DNA of 64,000 nucleotides from Hoylesella timonensis 4401737 = DSM 22865 = JCM 15640 (GCF_000455445.1 NZ_HG417090.1:388205-452204); one strand, 5' to 3'. Numbered from the stretch's first letter, positions 44,965 to 55,363 are shown. A program made the numbers and translations. Notes: a model not told the origin generated them from the sequence alone.

Positions 44965-47583
44965 ATGGACGAAAATCAAACAGTCGATCACGACAGGATT
45001 ATTAAGATTAACATAGAGGAAGAGATGAAATCTTCCTACATAGATTATTCGATGTCTGTCATTGTAGCACGTGCCTTGCCAGATGTTCGGGACGGATTTA
45101 AGCCCGTACATCGCCGTATATTATACGGAATGTTAGGCATCGGCAACACCAGTGACAAGCCCTATAAGAAATGTGCGCGCGTAGTGGGTGAGGTACTGGG
45201 TAAGTATCACCCCCACGGAGACAGTTCGGTGTACGGTGCTTTAGTGCGTTTGGCGCAAGATTGGAACATGCGTTACACACTTGTAGACGGTCAAGGAAAC
45301 TTTGGTAGTGTTGACGGAGACTCCGCAGCTGCCATGCGTTATACAGAATGTCGATTGGCAAAGATGGGCGAGCATATCATGGATGACTTGGACAAAGACA
45401 CCGTGGATATGGCTAACAACTTTGATGATACGTTGGTGGAACCAACTGTAATGCCTACAAAGATACCTAACCTGCTGGTAAACGGTGGTAACGGTATTGC
45501 TGTGGGTATGGCTACGAACATGCCAACGCATAACCTGCGTGAGGTAATAGATGGTTGTTGCGCTTATATCGACAACCCTGACATCGAATTGGAGGAGTTG
45601 ATGCAATATATCCAAGCACCCGACTTTCCTACAGGAGGTTATATCTATGGATTACAGGGTGTAAAGGATGCGTACGAAACAGGACGTGGGCGCATCATAC
45701 TTCGTGCCAAAGCAGAGATAGAAAGTGATGAGAGTCATGACAAAATTGTCATTACCGAAATACCTTATGGCGTCAATAAGCAACAGCTGATTGAGTACAT
45801 CGCTAACTTGGTAAAAGAAGGCAAGCTTGATGGCATCGCCAATGCAAATGACGAATCGGGACGCCAAGGTATGCGTATCGTGGTTGATGTCAAGCGTGAT
45901 GCCAATGCCAACGTGATTTTGAACAAGCTCTTCAAGATGACAGCCTTGCAAAGTTCGTTCTCGGTGAATAACATCGCTTTGGTGAATGGACGTCCGCGCT
46001 TGCTAAGTCTGAAAGAGTGTGTGAAGTATTTTGTGGAGCATCGTCATGATGTAACCATTCGTCGAACCAAATTCGAACTGAAGAAAGCACAAGACAGAGC
46101 ACACATCCTCAAAGGTCTGATTATTGCTTGCGACAACATTGACGAAGTAGTACACATCATTCGTGGCAGTAAGACTCCAGCCGAGGCACAAACCAATTTG
46201 GAGAAACGCTTTGACTTGGATGAGTTGCAGAGCAAGGCTATTGTTGATATGCGCTTGTCGCAGTTAACAGGATTACGTTTGGAACAGTTGCATGCAGAGT
46301 TCGAGGAGTTGGAGAAACTCATTGCTTACTTGGAAAACATCTTATCCGATCCTGAACTATGTAAAAAGGTAATGAAGGACGAACTCAATGAGGTGAAAGA
46401 AAAGTATGGTGATGATCGTCGTACAAAAATCATTCCCGATGAGCATGAGTTCAATGCCGAAGACTTCTATCCCAATGACCCTGTTGTGATAACGGTGAGC
46501 CACTTGGGGTATATCAAGCGAACACCACTGTCCGACTTCCGTGAGCAGGCTCGTGGTGGTGTAGGGTCAAAGGGCGCTACTCATCGCAATGCCGACTTTA
46601 CAGAGTTTATCTACCCAGCCACGATGCATCAAACCATGTTGTTCTTCACTAAGAAAGGACGTTGCTACTGGTTGAAGTGTTATAACATCCCTGAAGGAAC
46701 AAAGGACTCGAAGGGTCGTGCTATTCAAAATTTATTGAATATAGAAAGCGACGATGCTATCAATGCCATCTTGCGATTACGTGGGTTGGATGACGAAGAG
46801 TTCATCAATTCGCACTACGTAGTGTTCGCCACAAAGAATGGAACTGTGAAGAAAACTTGCTTGGAAGCTTACTCACGTCCACGTACCAACGGTGTGATTG
46901 CTATCAATATTGCCGAGGGCGATGAAGTGGTAGATGTTCGGTTGACCAACGGTGAGAACGAACTGATTATGGCAAATCGTAATGGTAGGGCTGTAAGATT
47001 TGATGAGCGAACCATTCGTGTCATGGGAAGAACAGCCACCGGTGTACGCGGTATGCGTCTTGACGATGGCGACGATGCAGTGATTGGCATGATTGTTGTA
47101 GATGATCCTATTAACGAGACTGTGATGGTGGTCAGCGAAAATGGATACGGTAAACGTACTTTAGTAGAAGATTATCGCAAGACCAATCGTGGTGGTAAGG
47201 GTGTGAAGACCTTGAGCATCACTGACAAGACTGGACGTTTGGTAGCTATAAAGAATGTAACCGATGACAACGATTTGATGATTATCAACAAAAGTGGTAT
47301 CACCATTCGCTTGTCTGTTGCAGAATGTAGAGTGATGGGTAGAGCAACACAGGGGGTTCGCTTAATCAATCTCTCTAAGAAAAATGACATCATTGCAAGT
47401 GTGTGTCGCACGATGAGTTCGGAATTAGAGGCTTCTTTTGAAGAAGATAACCGTTCAGAGTGGGATAAAACACAAGATGAAGAAAATGAATCGAGACCGT
47501 CAGAGCTTGCTGAAGACCAGGAAGACCATGCGCCTTTAGTGGATTTTGATGATATCGAAGACGAAAATGATAGTGATAGTTAA
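44965..47583 (+). CDS. gyrA: DNA gyrase subunit A
   Basis: Breakage-reunion subunit of gyrase. It has 872 aa. The catalytic Tyr126 lies in AAAMRYTECRL. The quinolone-determining region reads HPHGDSSVYGALVRLAQ, with Ser87 and Gly91 at the positions equivalent to E. coli Ser83 and Asp87. The C-terminal beta-pinwheel contains a degenerate GyrA box (TNRGGKG in place of QRRGGKG), which supports gyrase over topoisomerase IV. The tail (about 820-872) is very acidic. A TPR gene follows after 30 nt. Confidence 0.94.
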   Translation: MDENQTVDHDRIIKINIEEEMKSSYIDYSMSVIVARALPDVRDGFKPVHRRILYGMLGIGNTSDKPYKKCARVVGEVLGKYHPHGDSSVYGALVRLAQDWNMRYTLVDGQGNFGSVDGDSAAAMRYTECRLAKMGEHIMDDLDKDTVDMANNFDDTLVEPTVMPTKIPNLLVNGGNGIAVGMATNMPTHNLREVIDGCCAYIDNPDIELEELMQYIQAPDFPTGGYIYGLQGVKDAYETGRGRIILRAKAEIESDESHDKIVITEIPYGVNKQQLIEYIANLVKEGKLDGIANANDESGRQGMRIVVDVKRDANANVILNKLFKMTALQSSFSVNNIALVNGRPRLLSLKECVKYFVEHRHDVTIRRTKFELKKAQDRAHILKGLIIACDNIDEVVHIIRGSKTPAEAQTNLEKRFDLDELQSKAIVDMRLSQLTGLRLEQLHAEFEELEKLIAYLENILSDPELCKKVMKDELNEVKEKYGDDRRTKIIPDEHEFNAEDFYPNDPVVITVSHLGYIKRTPLSDFREQARGGVGSKGATHRNADFTEFIYPATMHQTMLFFTKKGRCYWLKCYNIPEGTKDSKGRAIQNLLNIESDDAINAILRLRGLDDEEFINSHYVVFATKNGTVKKTCLEAYSRPRTNGVIAINIAEGDEVVDVRLTNGENELIMANRNGRAVRFDERTIRVMGRTATGVRGMRLDDGDDAVIGMIVVDDPINETVMVVSENGYGKRTLVEDYRKTNRGGKGVKTLSITDKTGRLVAIKNVTDDNDLMIINKSGITIRLSVAECRVMGRATQGVRLINLSKKNDIIASVCRTMSSELEASFEEDNRSEWDKTQDEENESRPSELAEDQEDHAPLVDFDDIEDENDSDS

Positions 47584-47613
47584 ATTAAAAATAAATTTTA
47601 AAAATGTAAGAAT

Positions 47614-48840
47614 ATGAAAAAATTAATGTTCTTAGCAGCCATGGCTTTAGGAGTTTCAACGGCATTTGCCGCAGATAGTGACGCATTGAAAGCCATCCTG
47701 TCCGCAAAAACATTTGTTGAGGCAGAAAGTTTGATTAAATCAAATTTATCTCAATTGACAAGTAATGAAGAGAAAGCAAAGGCTTACAACAAGTTGGTAG
47801 ACCTTGCAATGGAAAAAGTAAACAAAGAGCAAGAAATCATTGAGAAGAACATGCTCGCAGAACAACTGAAGAAAGGGGAGTCACAACCTTATGATACAGT
47901 TGGTTACTATGATGCAGTGCACGCTGCCATTACAGCTGGTGTCGAAGCGGATAAGTACGACATGATGCCAAATGCGAAAGGAAAAGTGAAACCTAAGTTT
48001 CATAGAAACAATCAGACGCGTTTATTTAACCTCCGTCCACAATTGATCAATGGGGGACAAGAGGCAAGTAAGAAGAATGATAATCAGAGTGCAATGAAAA
48101 ACTTTGGTTTGTATGTAAGTTCGTCTGAAGCCGATTTATTTAAGGATGTAGCCAACAAACCTGCTTACGACCAATATTTAGGAGAAGTAGCTCGTGTGGC
48201 TGCCGTTTATGCTTATCAGAATAAAAAAGTAGATTTGGCACATCAATATGTGGATGTAGCTCTCAAGGATACGGCGCAGGACACGCATAAAGAGGCTTTG
48301 AACCTGAAATCGTACTTGATTACGCAAGGTTTGACTTCTAATGCCGACTCGCTGAAGGCAATTGAAAGTCTGAAACAGCTCTATGTACAAGAAAATGGTA
48401 GTGACCAAGTTTTCGGTTCTTTGAGTGCCATGTACAGTAATATGAACAAGAAAGATGAACTGAATCAGCTCATCTCTGAGAAGCTTCAGAAAGATCCTAA
48501 TAACTTTATGGCATTGGCAATGAAAGCACAGTCAGCCATGAATGCAGGTCAATGGGATGAGGCGATTGCTGGTTATAAAAAGGCAATTGCTATCAATGAG
48601 AAGGATGCGCTCGTACTCACCTATTTAGGTTTCTGTATCAACTCAAAAGCGCAGGCACTTAACACGTCACAAGAGCAAAAGAGTTTGTACACAGAATCAA
48701 TGGGATATTTAGAGAAAGCACGTGACTTAGACCCAAATAAAGAACGTGCCAACTGGAGTTATCCGTTATATCAGTGCTACTACACGCTTTACGGAGCTGA
48801 CGATAGCCGAACAAAAGAAATGGAAAAGATGGTGAAGTAA
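47614..48840 (+). CDS. Exported TPR-repeat protein downstream of gyrA
   Basis: A 408-aa protein with a clear signal peptide (MKKLMFLAAMALGVSTAFAA). The N-terminal half (about 25-200) is helical without clear repeats. TPR-like helices occupy about 200-400, including FMALAMKAQSAMNAGQWDEA and IAGYKKAIAINEKDALVLTY. It is probably periplasmic and protein-binding. It is close enough to gyrA (30 nt) to be cotranscribed, an odd functional pairing. A strong terminator follows. Confidence 0.85.
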   Translation: MKKLMFLAAMALGVSTAFAADSDALKAILSAKTFVEAESLIKSNLSQLTSNEEKAKAYNKLVDLAMEKVNKEQEIIEKNMLAEQLKKGESQPYDTVGYYDAVHAAITAGVEADKYDMMPNAKGKVKPKFHRNNQTRLFNLRPQLINGGQEASKKNDNQSAMKNFGLYVSSSEADLFKDVANKPAYDQYLGEVARVAAVYAYQNKKVDLAHQYVDVALKDTAQDTHKEALNLKSYLITQGLTSNADSLKAIESLKQLYVQENGSDQVFGSLSAMYSNMNKKDELNQLISEKLQKDPNNFMALAMKAQSAMNAGQWDEAIAGYKKAIAINEKDALVLTYLGFCINSKAQALNTSQEQKSLYTESMGYLEKARDLDPNKERANWSYPLYQCYYTLYGADDSRTKEMEKMVK

Positions 48841-48864
48841 GTTCAATCTTTTTCATCAAAGAAT

Positions 48865-48903
48865 AACAGGAGGTATATGCAAAGATATATCTCCTGTTTT
48901 TTT
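48865..48903 (+). terminator. Intrinsic terminator of the gyrA-TPR unit
   Basis: A 14-bp stem AACAGGAGGTATAT / ATATATCTCCTGTT (one wobble) with a 6-nt loop and a T run. Confidence 0.92.
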
Positions 48904-49118
48904 GGTTATCAAAACATGTGCTGCATTTGCTTCGGTATCAGCTCATGTCATGCGCAATTTCAATGAAAGAGCCGTGAGGATTGGGGCATAAAAGAGTCGG
49001 TGAACTTATTCTGAACCGCCCTTAAATGGCTTGTTATTCATTGGTATCGAGGGCAAGAATCCTTAGTAGTGTCGTTGGCGTTTTTATCTTTATGCTGTTA
49101 GTGCTATCCTCCTATACT

Positions 49119-51113
49119 TTATGGATGCCCTTTCTTCGGGTTAGGGCGACGCTTTTGGTTGCTTTTAGTGCGGTACTTTTTGTTTTGTTCTTCAGTAAAA
49201 TTTGGGTTATATGAAGCTTTCCCCTTCTTTTTACGATTCGATGAGTGCTGCTGTTTCTCTTTCCCTTTTCGATCATGGAATTTAGGTGTATCACCCAATA
49301 ACCCTTGGATGAGTTCTTGTTTGCCCATTTTTCGCAGCTCACGCTCAATATTCTGCCTTTCTTCGGGTTTATACCAAAAGAAGAATTGCCGTTGAGCAAG
49401 TTTATCTTTTGGCGATTTTGCACTGAAAACAGGTTCTAAGGTATAGGGATCATATCCCGTGTACCACGTTTCTGTACTCACCGTCATGGGCGTAGGTGTG
49501 AAGTCTTGTACTTGCTCCAGTTGAAAGTTGAGCTTCTTTGTCTTCACAGCAAGGTCTGCCATGTCTGCTGCATGACAACCGGGGTGACTACTAATGAAAT
49601 AAGGAATCAACTGTTGGTTTAGATTTTCTTCTTGATTGATTTTGTCAAAAAGCTGTTTGAATTGCTCAAATTGTTTGAATGAAGGCTTGCGCATCAATTG
49701 CAGAACATGGTCGGACGTATGTTCCGGTGCCACTTTCAATCGTCCACTGACGTGGTTTCTTATCAGTTCTCTTGTGTATCGCTGTGCAGCTTCGTTCGTT
49801 TTTGCATCCTTACTCGTGTGTAAGAGAAGATCGTAACGAACGCCACTGCTGACAAAACTCTTTTTAATGCCTGGTAATGCGTCTACAGCATGATAGATTT
49901 CAAGAAGTTTGCTATGGTCTGTATTCAAATTCGGGCATATCTGTGGGTGAATGCAGGAGGGACGTTTACAGTGTTCACAAGCTTTATGATTTTTCCCTCT
50001 CATGCCATACATGTTGGCTGAAGGACCGCCCAAATCCGAAAGATAACCCTTAAAGTCGGGCATATCAATCACCTTTTTGACCTCTGATAGAATACTTTCT
50101 TTCGAACGACATGCCACAAATTTTCCTTGATGAGCAGAAATAGTACAGAAAGCACAACCTCCAAAACAGCCTTGGTGAATGTTCACAGAGAACTTAATCA
50201 TTTCATAAGCTGGGATTCTTTTACCTTTATACTTAAGATGGGGTACACGTGTGTACGGCAAATCGTAATAAGCATCAATCTCGTTCGTGGTGAGCGTTGG
50301 ATAAGGAGGATTGACTACAGCATATTGGTGACCTACCTTTTGAATGAGTCTTTGTGCATGTATCTTATTCGACTCTTCTTCAATATGCTTAAAGTTTTCT
50401 GCTTGAGCCCTTTTGTTTTGTACGCATTCTTCGTGACTATTCAGGAGAATGTCGTCTTCCCCAATACCTCCTTCTATGTCATCCTTTTGGGCTAAATAAA
50501 CTGTTTGCGGTATGTCGTGGATGTGCTGTATCTGCTCGCCAGCCGAAAGTCGCTCACATAATGTAAGAACAGACTTGGCTCCCATGCCGTATAAAATCAT
50601 GTCAGCACCTGCGTCGCACAGGATGCACTTCTGAAGTTTGTCTTGCCAATAGTCATAGTGGGTGAGTCTACGCATGGAGGCTTCTATTCCTCCCAACACA
50701 ACGGGTATGTCAGGGTATAGCTGCTTTAATATTTTGGTGTAAACAATGGTGGGATATTCTGGTCGGCAATCATGACGACCGTCAGGGCTATAAGCGTCTT
50801 CATGGCGAAGTCTTTTATTAGCTGTGTACTTATTCACCATGGAATCCATGCATCCCGGAGAGATGCCAAAGAATAATTTTGGCTTTCCTAACTTCTTAAA
50901 GTCACGATAGTCTCCGTGCCAGTCGGGTTGCGGAACAATGGCAACACGATAACCTGCAGCTTCTAACATGCGCCCAATGACTGCTACCCCAAACGAGGGA
51001 TGATCGACGTATGCGTCACCCGAAAAGAGAATGACATCTAATTGATCCCATCCTCTTAATTGACATTCCTTTTTAGTGGTAGGGAGGAAGTCTGTAAGTT
51101 GATAATTCTTCAA
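49119..51113 (-). CDS. ygiQ: YgiQ-family radical SAM protein
   Basis: A 664-aa protein. An N-terminal B12-binding-like Rossmann region (about 1-190) opens with FLPTTKKECQLRGWDQLDVILFSGDAYVDHPSFG in two motifs. The radical SAM core has the CxxxCxxC cluster site in HQGCFGGCAFCTI, followed by QGKFVACRSKESI. HPGCHAADMADLAVK is in the C-terminal part. The last ~50 residues are extremely Lys/Arg/Asn-rich and probably disordered, perhaps nucleic-acid binding. Substrate unknown. Confidence 0.93.
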   Translation of the reverse strand: MKNYQLTDFLPTTKKECQLRGWDQLDVILFSGDAYVDHPSFGVAVIGRMLEAAGYRVAIVPQPDWHGDYRDFKKLGKPKLFFGISPGCMDSMVNKYTANKRLRHEDAYSPDGRHDCRPEYPTIVYTKILKQLYPDIPVVLGGIEASMRRLTHYDYWQDKLQKCILCDAGADMILYGMGAKSVLTLCERLSAGEQIQHIHDIPQTVYLAQKDDIEGGIGEDDILLNSHEECVQNKRAQAENFKHIEEESNKIHAQRLIQKVGHQYAVVNPPYPTLTTNEIDAYYDLPYTRVPHLKYKGKRIPAYEMIKFSVNIHQGCFGGCAFCTISAHQGKFVACRSKESILSEVKKVIDMPDFKGYLSDLGGPSANMYGMRGKNHKACEHCKRPSCIHPQICPNLNTDHSKLLEIYHAVDALPGIKKSFVSSGVRYDLLLHTSKDAKTNEAAQRYTRELIRNHVSGRLKVAPEHTSDHVLQLMRKPSFKQFEQFKQLFDKINQEENLNQQLIPYFISSHPGCHAADMADLAVKTKKLNFQLEQVQDFTPTPMTVSTETWYTGYDPYTLEPVFSAKSPKDKLAQRQFFFWYKPEERQNIERELRKMGKQELIQGLLGDTPKFHDRKGKEKQQHSSNRKKKGKASYNPNFTEEQNKKYRTKSNQKRRPNPKKGHP

Positions 51114-51319
51114 CGAATATTGCTTTTAATTATTTTTGTCGAACACAGTGAAACGAATGGCATCTCTAACGATGAAGAACTCCTTTACAAGTGTAGAGTT
51201 GACCTTATTCACGTGTAATCAGTGAAAAAAGAAAGTTCAGAAGCGAATATGAATGGTACTCCCAAGAACAGTAGGGCTTAGGTTCTGTACCGTTCATTTG
51301 TGATTGTCTCTTCTATATT

Positions 51320-51718
51320 TCACTGGCTCTCACCTCTCATCAATGTTAAACGGTTTTCTTTCTTCTCTTCATTCACAGCGTCGTTCTGCTCTTGTTGATT
51401 GGTCCAGTCAATATATAACAAAACCAATTGGTGAAGTCCAAAGGCTTTCATGTTTGGATGATAAATCACGTCTAAACACAAATCGAGCAGACTTTTATCC
51501 AAGTTGGCTTCCGATTCTAAAAGAGAGCGCACATTTAGTTTCAGCTTGTCAAGTACCTCTTCGTCAATAAAACCAGTACTGTCTACAAGATTACGAAACA
51601 GAGAATATTTCATAATGGTGGCTAATTGCTCATCTGTAATCTCCATTGATCGTGTACCCGATGGATTCGTTTGGATTTTGTACATGATGTTGTGATCCAT
51701 AAAATTTAAATTTCCCAT
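51320..51718 (-). CDS. Hypothetical protein
   Basis: A 132-aa protein, not recognised. It looks mostly helical and soluble: SMEITDEQLATIMKYSLFRNL then FIDEEVLDKLKLNVRSLLESE, with an amphipathic helix pattern and a charged tail. No signal peptide. It lies about 65 nt after the golvesin/amidase gene on the same strand and may be the end of that operon. Confidence 0.6.
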   Translation of the reverse strand: MGNLNFMDHNIMYKIQTNPSGTRSMEITDEQLATIMKYSLFRNLVDSTGFIDEEVLDKLKLNVRSLLESEANLDKSLLDLCLDVIYHPNMKAFGLHQLVLLYIDWTNQQEQNDAVNEEKKENRLTLMRGESQ

Positions 51719-51782
51719 AAACGATATTGTATTAAAAGGTATATATTATTTTGAATGTGCACACAGACTGATGCTCGAAATA

Positions 51783-54383
51783 TCAATCAAGAAGGTATTT
51801 GAGAATACCATTCATGACTTGTTTTTTGCTATTTTGGTCTATAATACACTCAAAAGGAAATCCCATAGTGAAACATCTATAGTGTTGATCTTTATAAGCT
51901 ACGGCAGCACTGGTGCCGTTACCGTACTGCATTACGCAGTCGGCACCCGGTTCGGGCGATAGAACTTCTGGATCTTGGGCTGCATAATGGTCTTCATTTG
52001 GCGTATGATAAAAATTCATTTGAAGTCCTAAACCTTGCACAACATTATTTTGTTGCCTCTCTAAAGTTGGGGTATATGAAACTTTCAAAACCTTACTTAG
52101 AAAGGCTTTCTCAGTGTCTAAGAACATATCAGAGCCAATATATGAACCGCTGACTAACAGTGCTCCTCCATGTTCGGCATAAGTTTGTAGCATTTGCTGC
52201 AATCGAGGCGTAAACGTTTTATAAAACTTCAACGCATGAGGGTCATACTTCTGCAAACCTAAAATGAAATCAATACACGGATATTTCCCTAATTTTACCT
52301 TATTTGCCAGAACCGCATCCATGGAACAACTCACAACATTGTATTGCTTGGTATCAGCGATTGCTTCGGTATGGTCACGAACATAGTCAAAGGTGTTGCC
52401 CATGATAAAGTTACCAGCCAATTCATTTCCGCCAAATCCTAAACCGCTCTCGGTGAGCGAACCCATGGTCGATTTGGTGAAAACAGTTTGACATCCCGCC
52501 CATCCAGCAGTCTTTCCATAAGAGACACCGATGTCTTGGTTGAGATCAAAGCCTTGAGAGAATGCATCATCTATCACCTTGGGAGCAGACAAACGATTAA
52601 ATCCATTCACCACCAAGATAGTATGTTTCGCCGTAGGAGAGTAGTATGCCGATAGAATTTCTGTGGCAAAACTTTCTCCACCTTTGTTACAAGCGGTGAT
52701 TTTGAAATGATAGGGAACGTTTGGTTCCAGTTCGATAGCGTAGGAAGTGGTCTTGATATTTTTACCATTATCAAACCCACTGGTGCCTGTTGACACATAT
52801 ACGTTGTATGATTTAGGAAAGGCAGTTGGTTCCTTGAGGTCTGATTGAGGCTCCCATGATAGCTTTACCCGATTCTTACCGGTAAATCGAATGTTGAAAT
52901 TTTGTGGAGGAAGTGGCTGAACAACATAACTCTTCCCGTGCTGGTTGTTGATATATCTTAAGATGGTCTTGTAGATAGAACGAGCAAAAGCAAACTTGAA
53001 ATTCGGATCCTGTCCCAACTTCATGTCAGGAAAGTTTTGGTGTGACATGGTTTCCAAAATGGCTGAAGGCATTTCTGGCAATCGTGTTTCCGAATAATTC
53101 CGATCCCATAGATATCTTTTCGTCCAACTTTGTCGACTCGTACTGAGGTCGTTGATAGCATTATTAAGAAGGTCTTCTGCGAAATCTTTGCTGGTCATTC
53201 TTGAAATACCAGCGTTTAAGCGTCCACCGTTATAGTTTGTTGTACAGATGGCTAATGAGCCTATTAACGATTTACCATCAAACGAATAGCCCGCATCACT
53301 ATGAACAGCTAACGCAAGTTCTATGGGAACGTTAAGTCCTGATAGGGTAGGAACGTAACAACTGCCACCTGCTAGCCAGTTGGTCATTTTAGATCGCACG
53401 TTGACATCATCGCCATAATCGTTTTCGCCCCCATTACCACTATAGATACTATATGGCATACCTGCCCATTGAGCATAATATCGTGCTCCTTCTAATGCCC
53501 GAGGCATACCACTAACTGTTCCACCTCGTTGAATATTTCCCATACCTCCACCAAAGCGAACTGCATCCGTAGTAACCACACGATGTTTCTTTCGTGACTG
53601 ATTGGTGATGACTACACGGTTATAAGGATTGTCACCAGCATCGAAATCGAATGTTCCTAAGTAGACCCATGTGCCTCCTCCCATTTGTTGATTTACCGAG
53701 AAAGAGGTTTCTTGTCCCTTATGATACACAATATATTGTGCATCATCGACACTTTTCTCTACTGTTTGATAACTCACATACACGGCATATTTCCAAGCTT
53801 GAGGTAGATTTGGCTGATATGAAACAAGACTTGGGTTCTTTCGTTTGGTTGATGCTGCCATCCTACACGTTCCTTGTTGAAACGGATTTTCACCATCGCT
53901 GTAGATTGATTTGCGATTTGCAAAGCCCTTTTGTGGTGCTTTCTCCCAATTTCCATTAACGTTGATTTCCAGATAAGATGTGCCAGGTCGTTCGTCATCG
54001 TTATCCACAATCACTTCATTTTTTTGCCAATCTCTCTCCCGTGGGGTAAATACGTTGGCACCAGCATTTTCTAACATAGGAATCAGGTAAGGCACTACAA
54101 TTGTTTGTGTAAACAAGTCTTCGGTTGTTCCAAATAAATTTGGACGTTGCCATTTCCACTTTTGTTTCTGTTGGTCATAATAATAGCCATGACTTGCCCA
54201 TAGGGAAATATGTCTGTCTTGTAGTCCTTTGCTAATCTTGTTATCCTTCGAAAGGTTCGTTACCCATGCCCTTCCATGGTGTTCGATGTCACCCCAAGCT
54301 CGTGTATGTGCACTGTTAGATTGCGCAGCAAGTGTTATCGAGGCACTCATGCAAAGTATTAAATGAATGAATCGTAATGTCAT
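51783..54383 (-). CDS. Secreted amidase-like protein with golvesin and FN3 domains
   Basis: An 866-aa protein with a signal peptide at 1-20. Four motifs fit an N-acetylmuramoyl-L-alanine amidase (Amidase_3) core: His65 (LWASHGYYYD), Glu116 (FTPRERDW), His361 (LALAVHSDAG) and Glu444 (AILETMSHQN). Between the second and third motif lies a golvesin-type beta domain (about 195-280, with YAVYVSYQTVEKS and GGTWVYLGTFDF). A fibronectin III domain (about 490-585) and a C-terminal Rossmann-like module (about 595-866) follow. So the hydrolase appears split by an inserted binding domain. It overlaps the upstream acyltransferase gene by 4 nt. Confidence 0.82.
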   Translation of the reverse strand: MTLRFIHLILCMSASITLAAQSNSAHTRAWGDIEHHGRAWVTNLSKDNKISKGLQDRHISLWASHGYYYDQQKQKWKWQRPNLFGTTEDLFTQTIVVPYLIPMLENAGANVFTPRERDWQKNEVIVDNDDERPGTSYLEINVNGNWEKAPQKGFANRKSIYSDGENPFQQGTCRMAASTKRKNPSLVSYQPNLPQAWKYAVYVSYQTVEKSVDDAQYIVYHKGQETSFSVNQQMGGGTWVYLGTFDFDAGDNPYNRVVITNQSRKKHRVVTTDAVRFGGGMGNIQRGGTVSGMPRALEGARYYAQWAGMPYSIYSGNGGENDYGDDVNVRSKMTNWLAGGSCYVPTLSGLNVPIELALAVHSDAGYSFDGKSLIGSLAICTTNYNGGRLNAGISRMTSKDFAEDLLNNAINDLSTSRQSWTKRYLWDRNYSETRLPEMPSAILETMSHQNFPDMKLGQDPNFKFAFARSIYKTILRYINNQHGKSYVVQPLPPQNFNIRFTGKNRVKLSWEPQSDLKEPTAFPKSYNVYVSTGTSGFDNGKNIKTTSYAIELEPNVPYHFKITACNKGGESFATEILSAYYSPTAKHTILVVNGFNRLSAPKVIDDAFSQGFDLNQDIGVSYGKTAGWAGCQTVFTKSTMGSLTESGLGFGGNELAGNFIMGNTFDYVRDHTEAIADTKQYNVVSCSMDAVLANKVKLGKYPCIDFILGLQKYDPHALKFYKTFTPRLQQMLQTYAEHGGALLVSGSYIGSDMFLDTEKAFLSKVLKVSYTPTLERQQNNVVQGLGLQMNFYHTPNEDHYAAQDPEVLSPEPGADCVMQYGNGTSAAVAYKDQHYRCFTMGFPFECIIDQNSKKQVMNGILKYLLD

Positions 54384-54955
54384 GCTGAGAGATCTCCCGT
54401 TGAAAATTTCTCTGGATGCTTACCCTTAAGACCGACGAAATATTGTTTGATTTCTTTCATTTCACGTTCTATATCACCTGTAGGCATCAACATCTTTGTG
54501 CATTGTATTTTCTTTTGTTCAAAGTCTACACCATATAAGAGGATAGGGATGTTCGCCTTGAGGGCAATATAGTAAAAGCCTAATTTCCATTCGGTGTTTA
54601 ATGACCGCGTTCCTTCTGGTGTGATACACAGTTGGAACGTATCACGTTTGTTGGCTATTGCAGCTAATTGGTCTGTCAAACTGGTATGTTTGGATCGCCA
54701 CACAGGTATTCCCCCCATCTTTTTGAAGATGATTTTGAGGGGTCCTACAAACAATTCTTTCTTCATCAAAAAGTTTGATTTCATCCCTTCTGCATGCATA
54801 TAGAGCTGTCCTATCACAAAGTCCCAGTTGCTTGTGTGTGGGGCTAAGCAAATAATATATTTTTTCGGATGCTCTACAGTAACTACTTTCTTCCAGCCCA
54901 TGACATGATACAACAACCAGCCACATAGTTTGTTCAGCATAGAAATAATGTTCAA
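54380..54955 (-). CDS. PlsC-like 1-acylglycerol-3-phosphate acyltransferase
   Basis: A 191-aa protein with the acyltransferase motif H(x)4D: His40-Asp45 in APHTSNWDFVIG. Motif III TPEGTRS is at about 113-119, and GGIPVWRSKHTS lies between. It is shorter than standard PlsC, with one N-terminal hydrophobic helix, so it is probably a peripheral inner-membrane enzyme acting on phospholipid or another lipid acceptor. The gene abuts the 90-aa gene upstream (0-nt gap) and overlaps the amidase gene downstream by 4 nt: a tight three-gene operon. Confidence 0.87.
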   Translation of the reverse strand: MNIISMLNKLCGWLLYHVMGWKKVVTVEHPKKYIICLAPHTSNWDFVIGQLYMHAEGMKSNFLMKKELFVGPLKIIFKKMGGIPVWRSKHTSLTDQLAAIANKRDTFQLCITPEGTRSLNTEWKLGFYYIALKANIPILLYGVDFEQKKIQCTKMLMPTGDIEREMKEIKQYFVGLKGKHPEKFSTGDLSA

Positions 54956-55228
54956 TTAATAAATGTTAGCAATCTGATCGACAATTTCTGCAACAGATTT
55001 GTCAAATTCTTTCGCCAAGTTTTGATAATATTTCTTTTGCTCCATGCCTGGTTCTGGATGAGATACACGTCGTATGAACTGATTGTGTACCATCAAAATG
55101 GACTTCAATAGTGCATCCACATCGTCTTTGGCAGGTTTGCCACTATATAGGGATGCCGCAATACACTCTGCGAACAAATCACTACAAGTATAATTAATCG
55201 TTCGCTTTAAATCTCGTTTGTTAGCCAT
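54956..55228 (-). CDS. Hypothetical small helical protein
   Basis: A 90-aa protein, not recognised. It has a basic N-terminus (MANKRDLKRTINYTCSDLF) and a helical body with acidic C-terminus (LAKEFDKSVAEIVDQIANIY). No signal peptide or membrane span. It is the first gene of the tight operon with the acyltransferase and the golvesin/amidase protein. The -7 box TATCTTTG is 43 nt upstream. Confidence 0.7.
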   Translation of the reverse strand: MANKRDLKRTINYTCSDLFAECIAASLYSGKPAKDDVDALLKSILMVHNQFIRRVSHPEPGMEQKKYYQNLAKEFDKSVAEIVDQIANIY

Positions 55229-55270
55229 ATCTTGATAACTTTATAGTTTGTTGCTGATGTTTTCAAAGTT

Positions 55271-55278
55271 CAAAGATA
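55271..55278 (-). promoter_or_regulatory. -7 box TATCTTTG for the 90-aa gene operon
   Basis: Minus-strand TATCTTTGAACTTTG, 43 nt before the start at 55228. Confidence 0.55.
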
Positions 55279-55363
55279 AAAAAATAATCCGTAACTCCAA
55301 CGACTTGATCTTAAAATAACATGTTTTATCATTTAATTTTTTCTATATCTCAAAGAAAAAGAG

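Noticed and set aside
49026..49214. 62-aa hydrophobic plus-strand ORF
   Set aside because: It overlaps the 3' end of the YgiQ gene on the other strand and has no promoter or ribosome-binding site.
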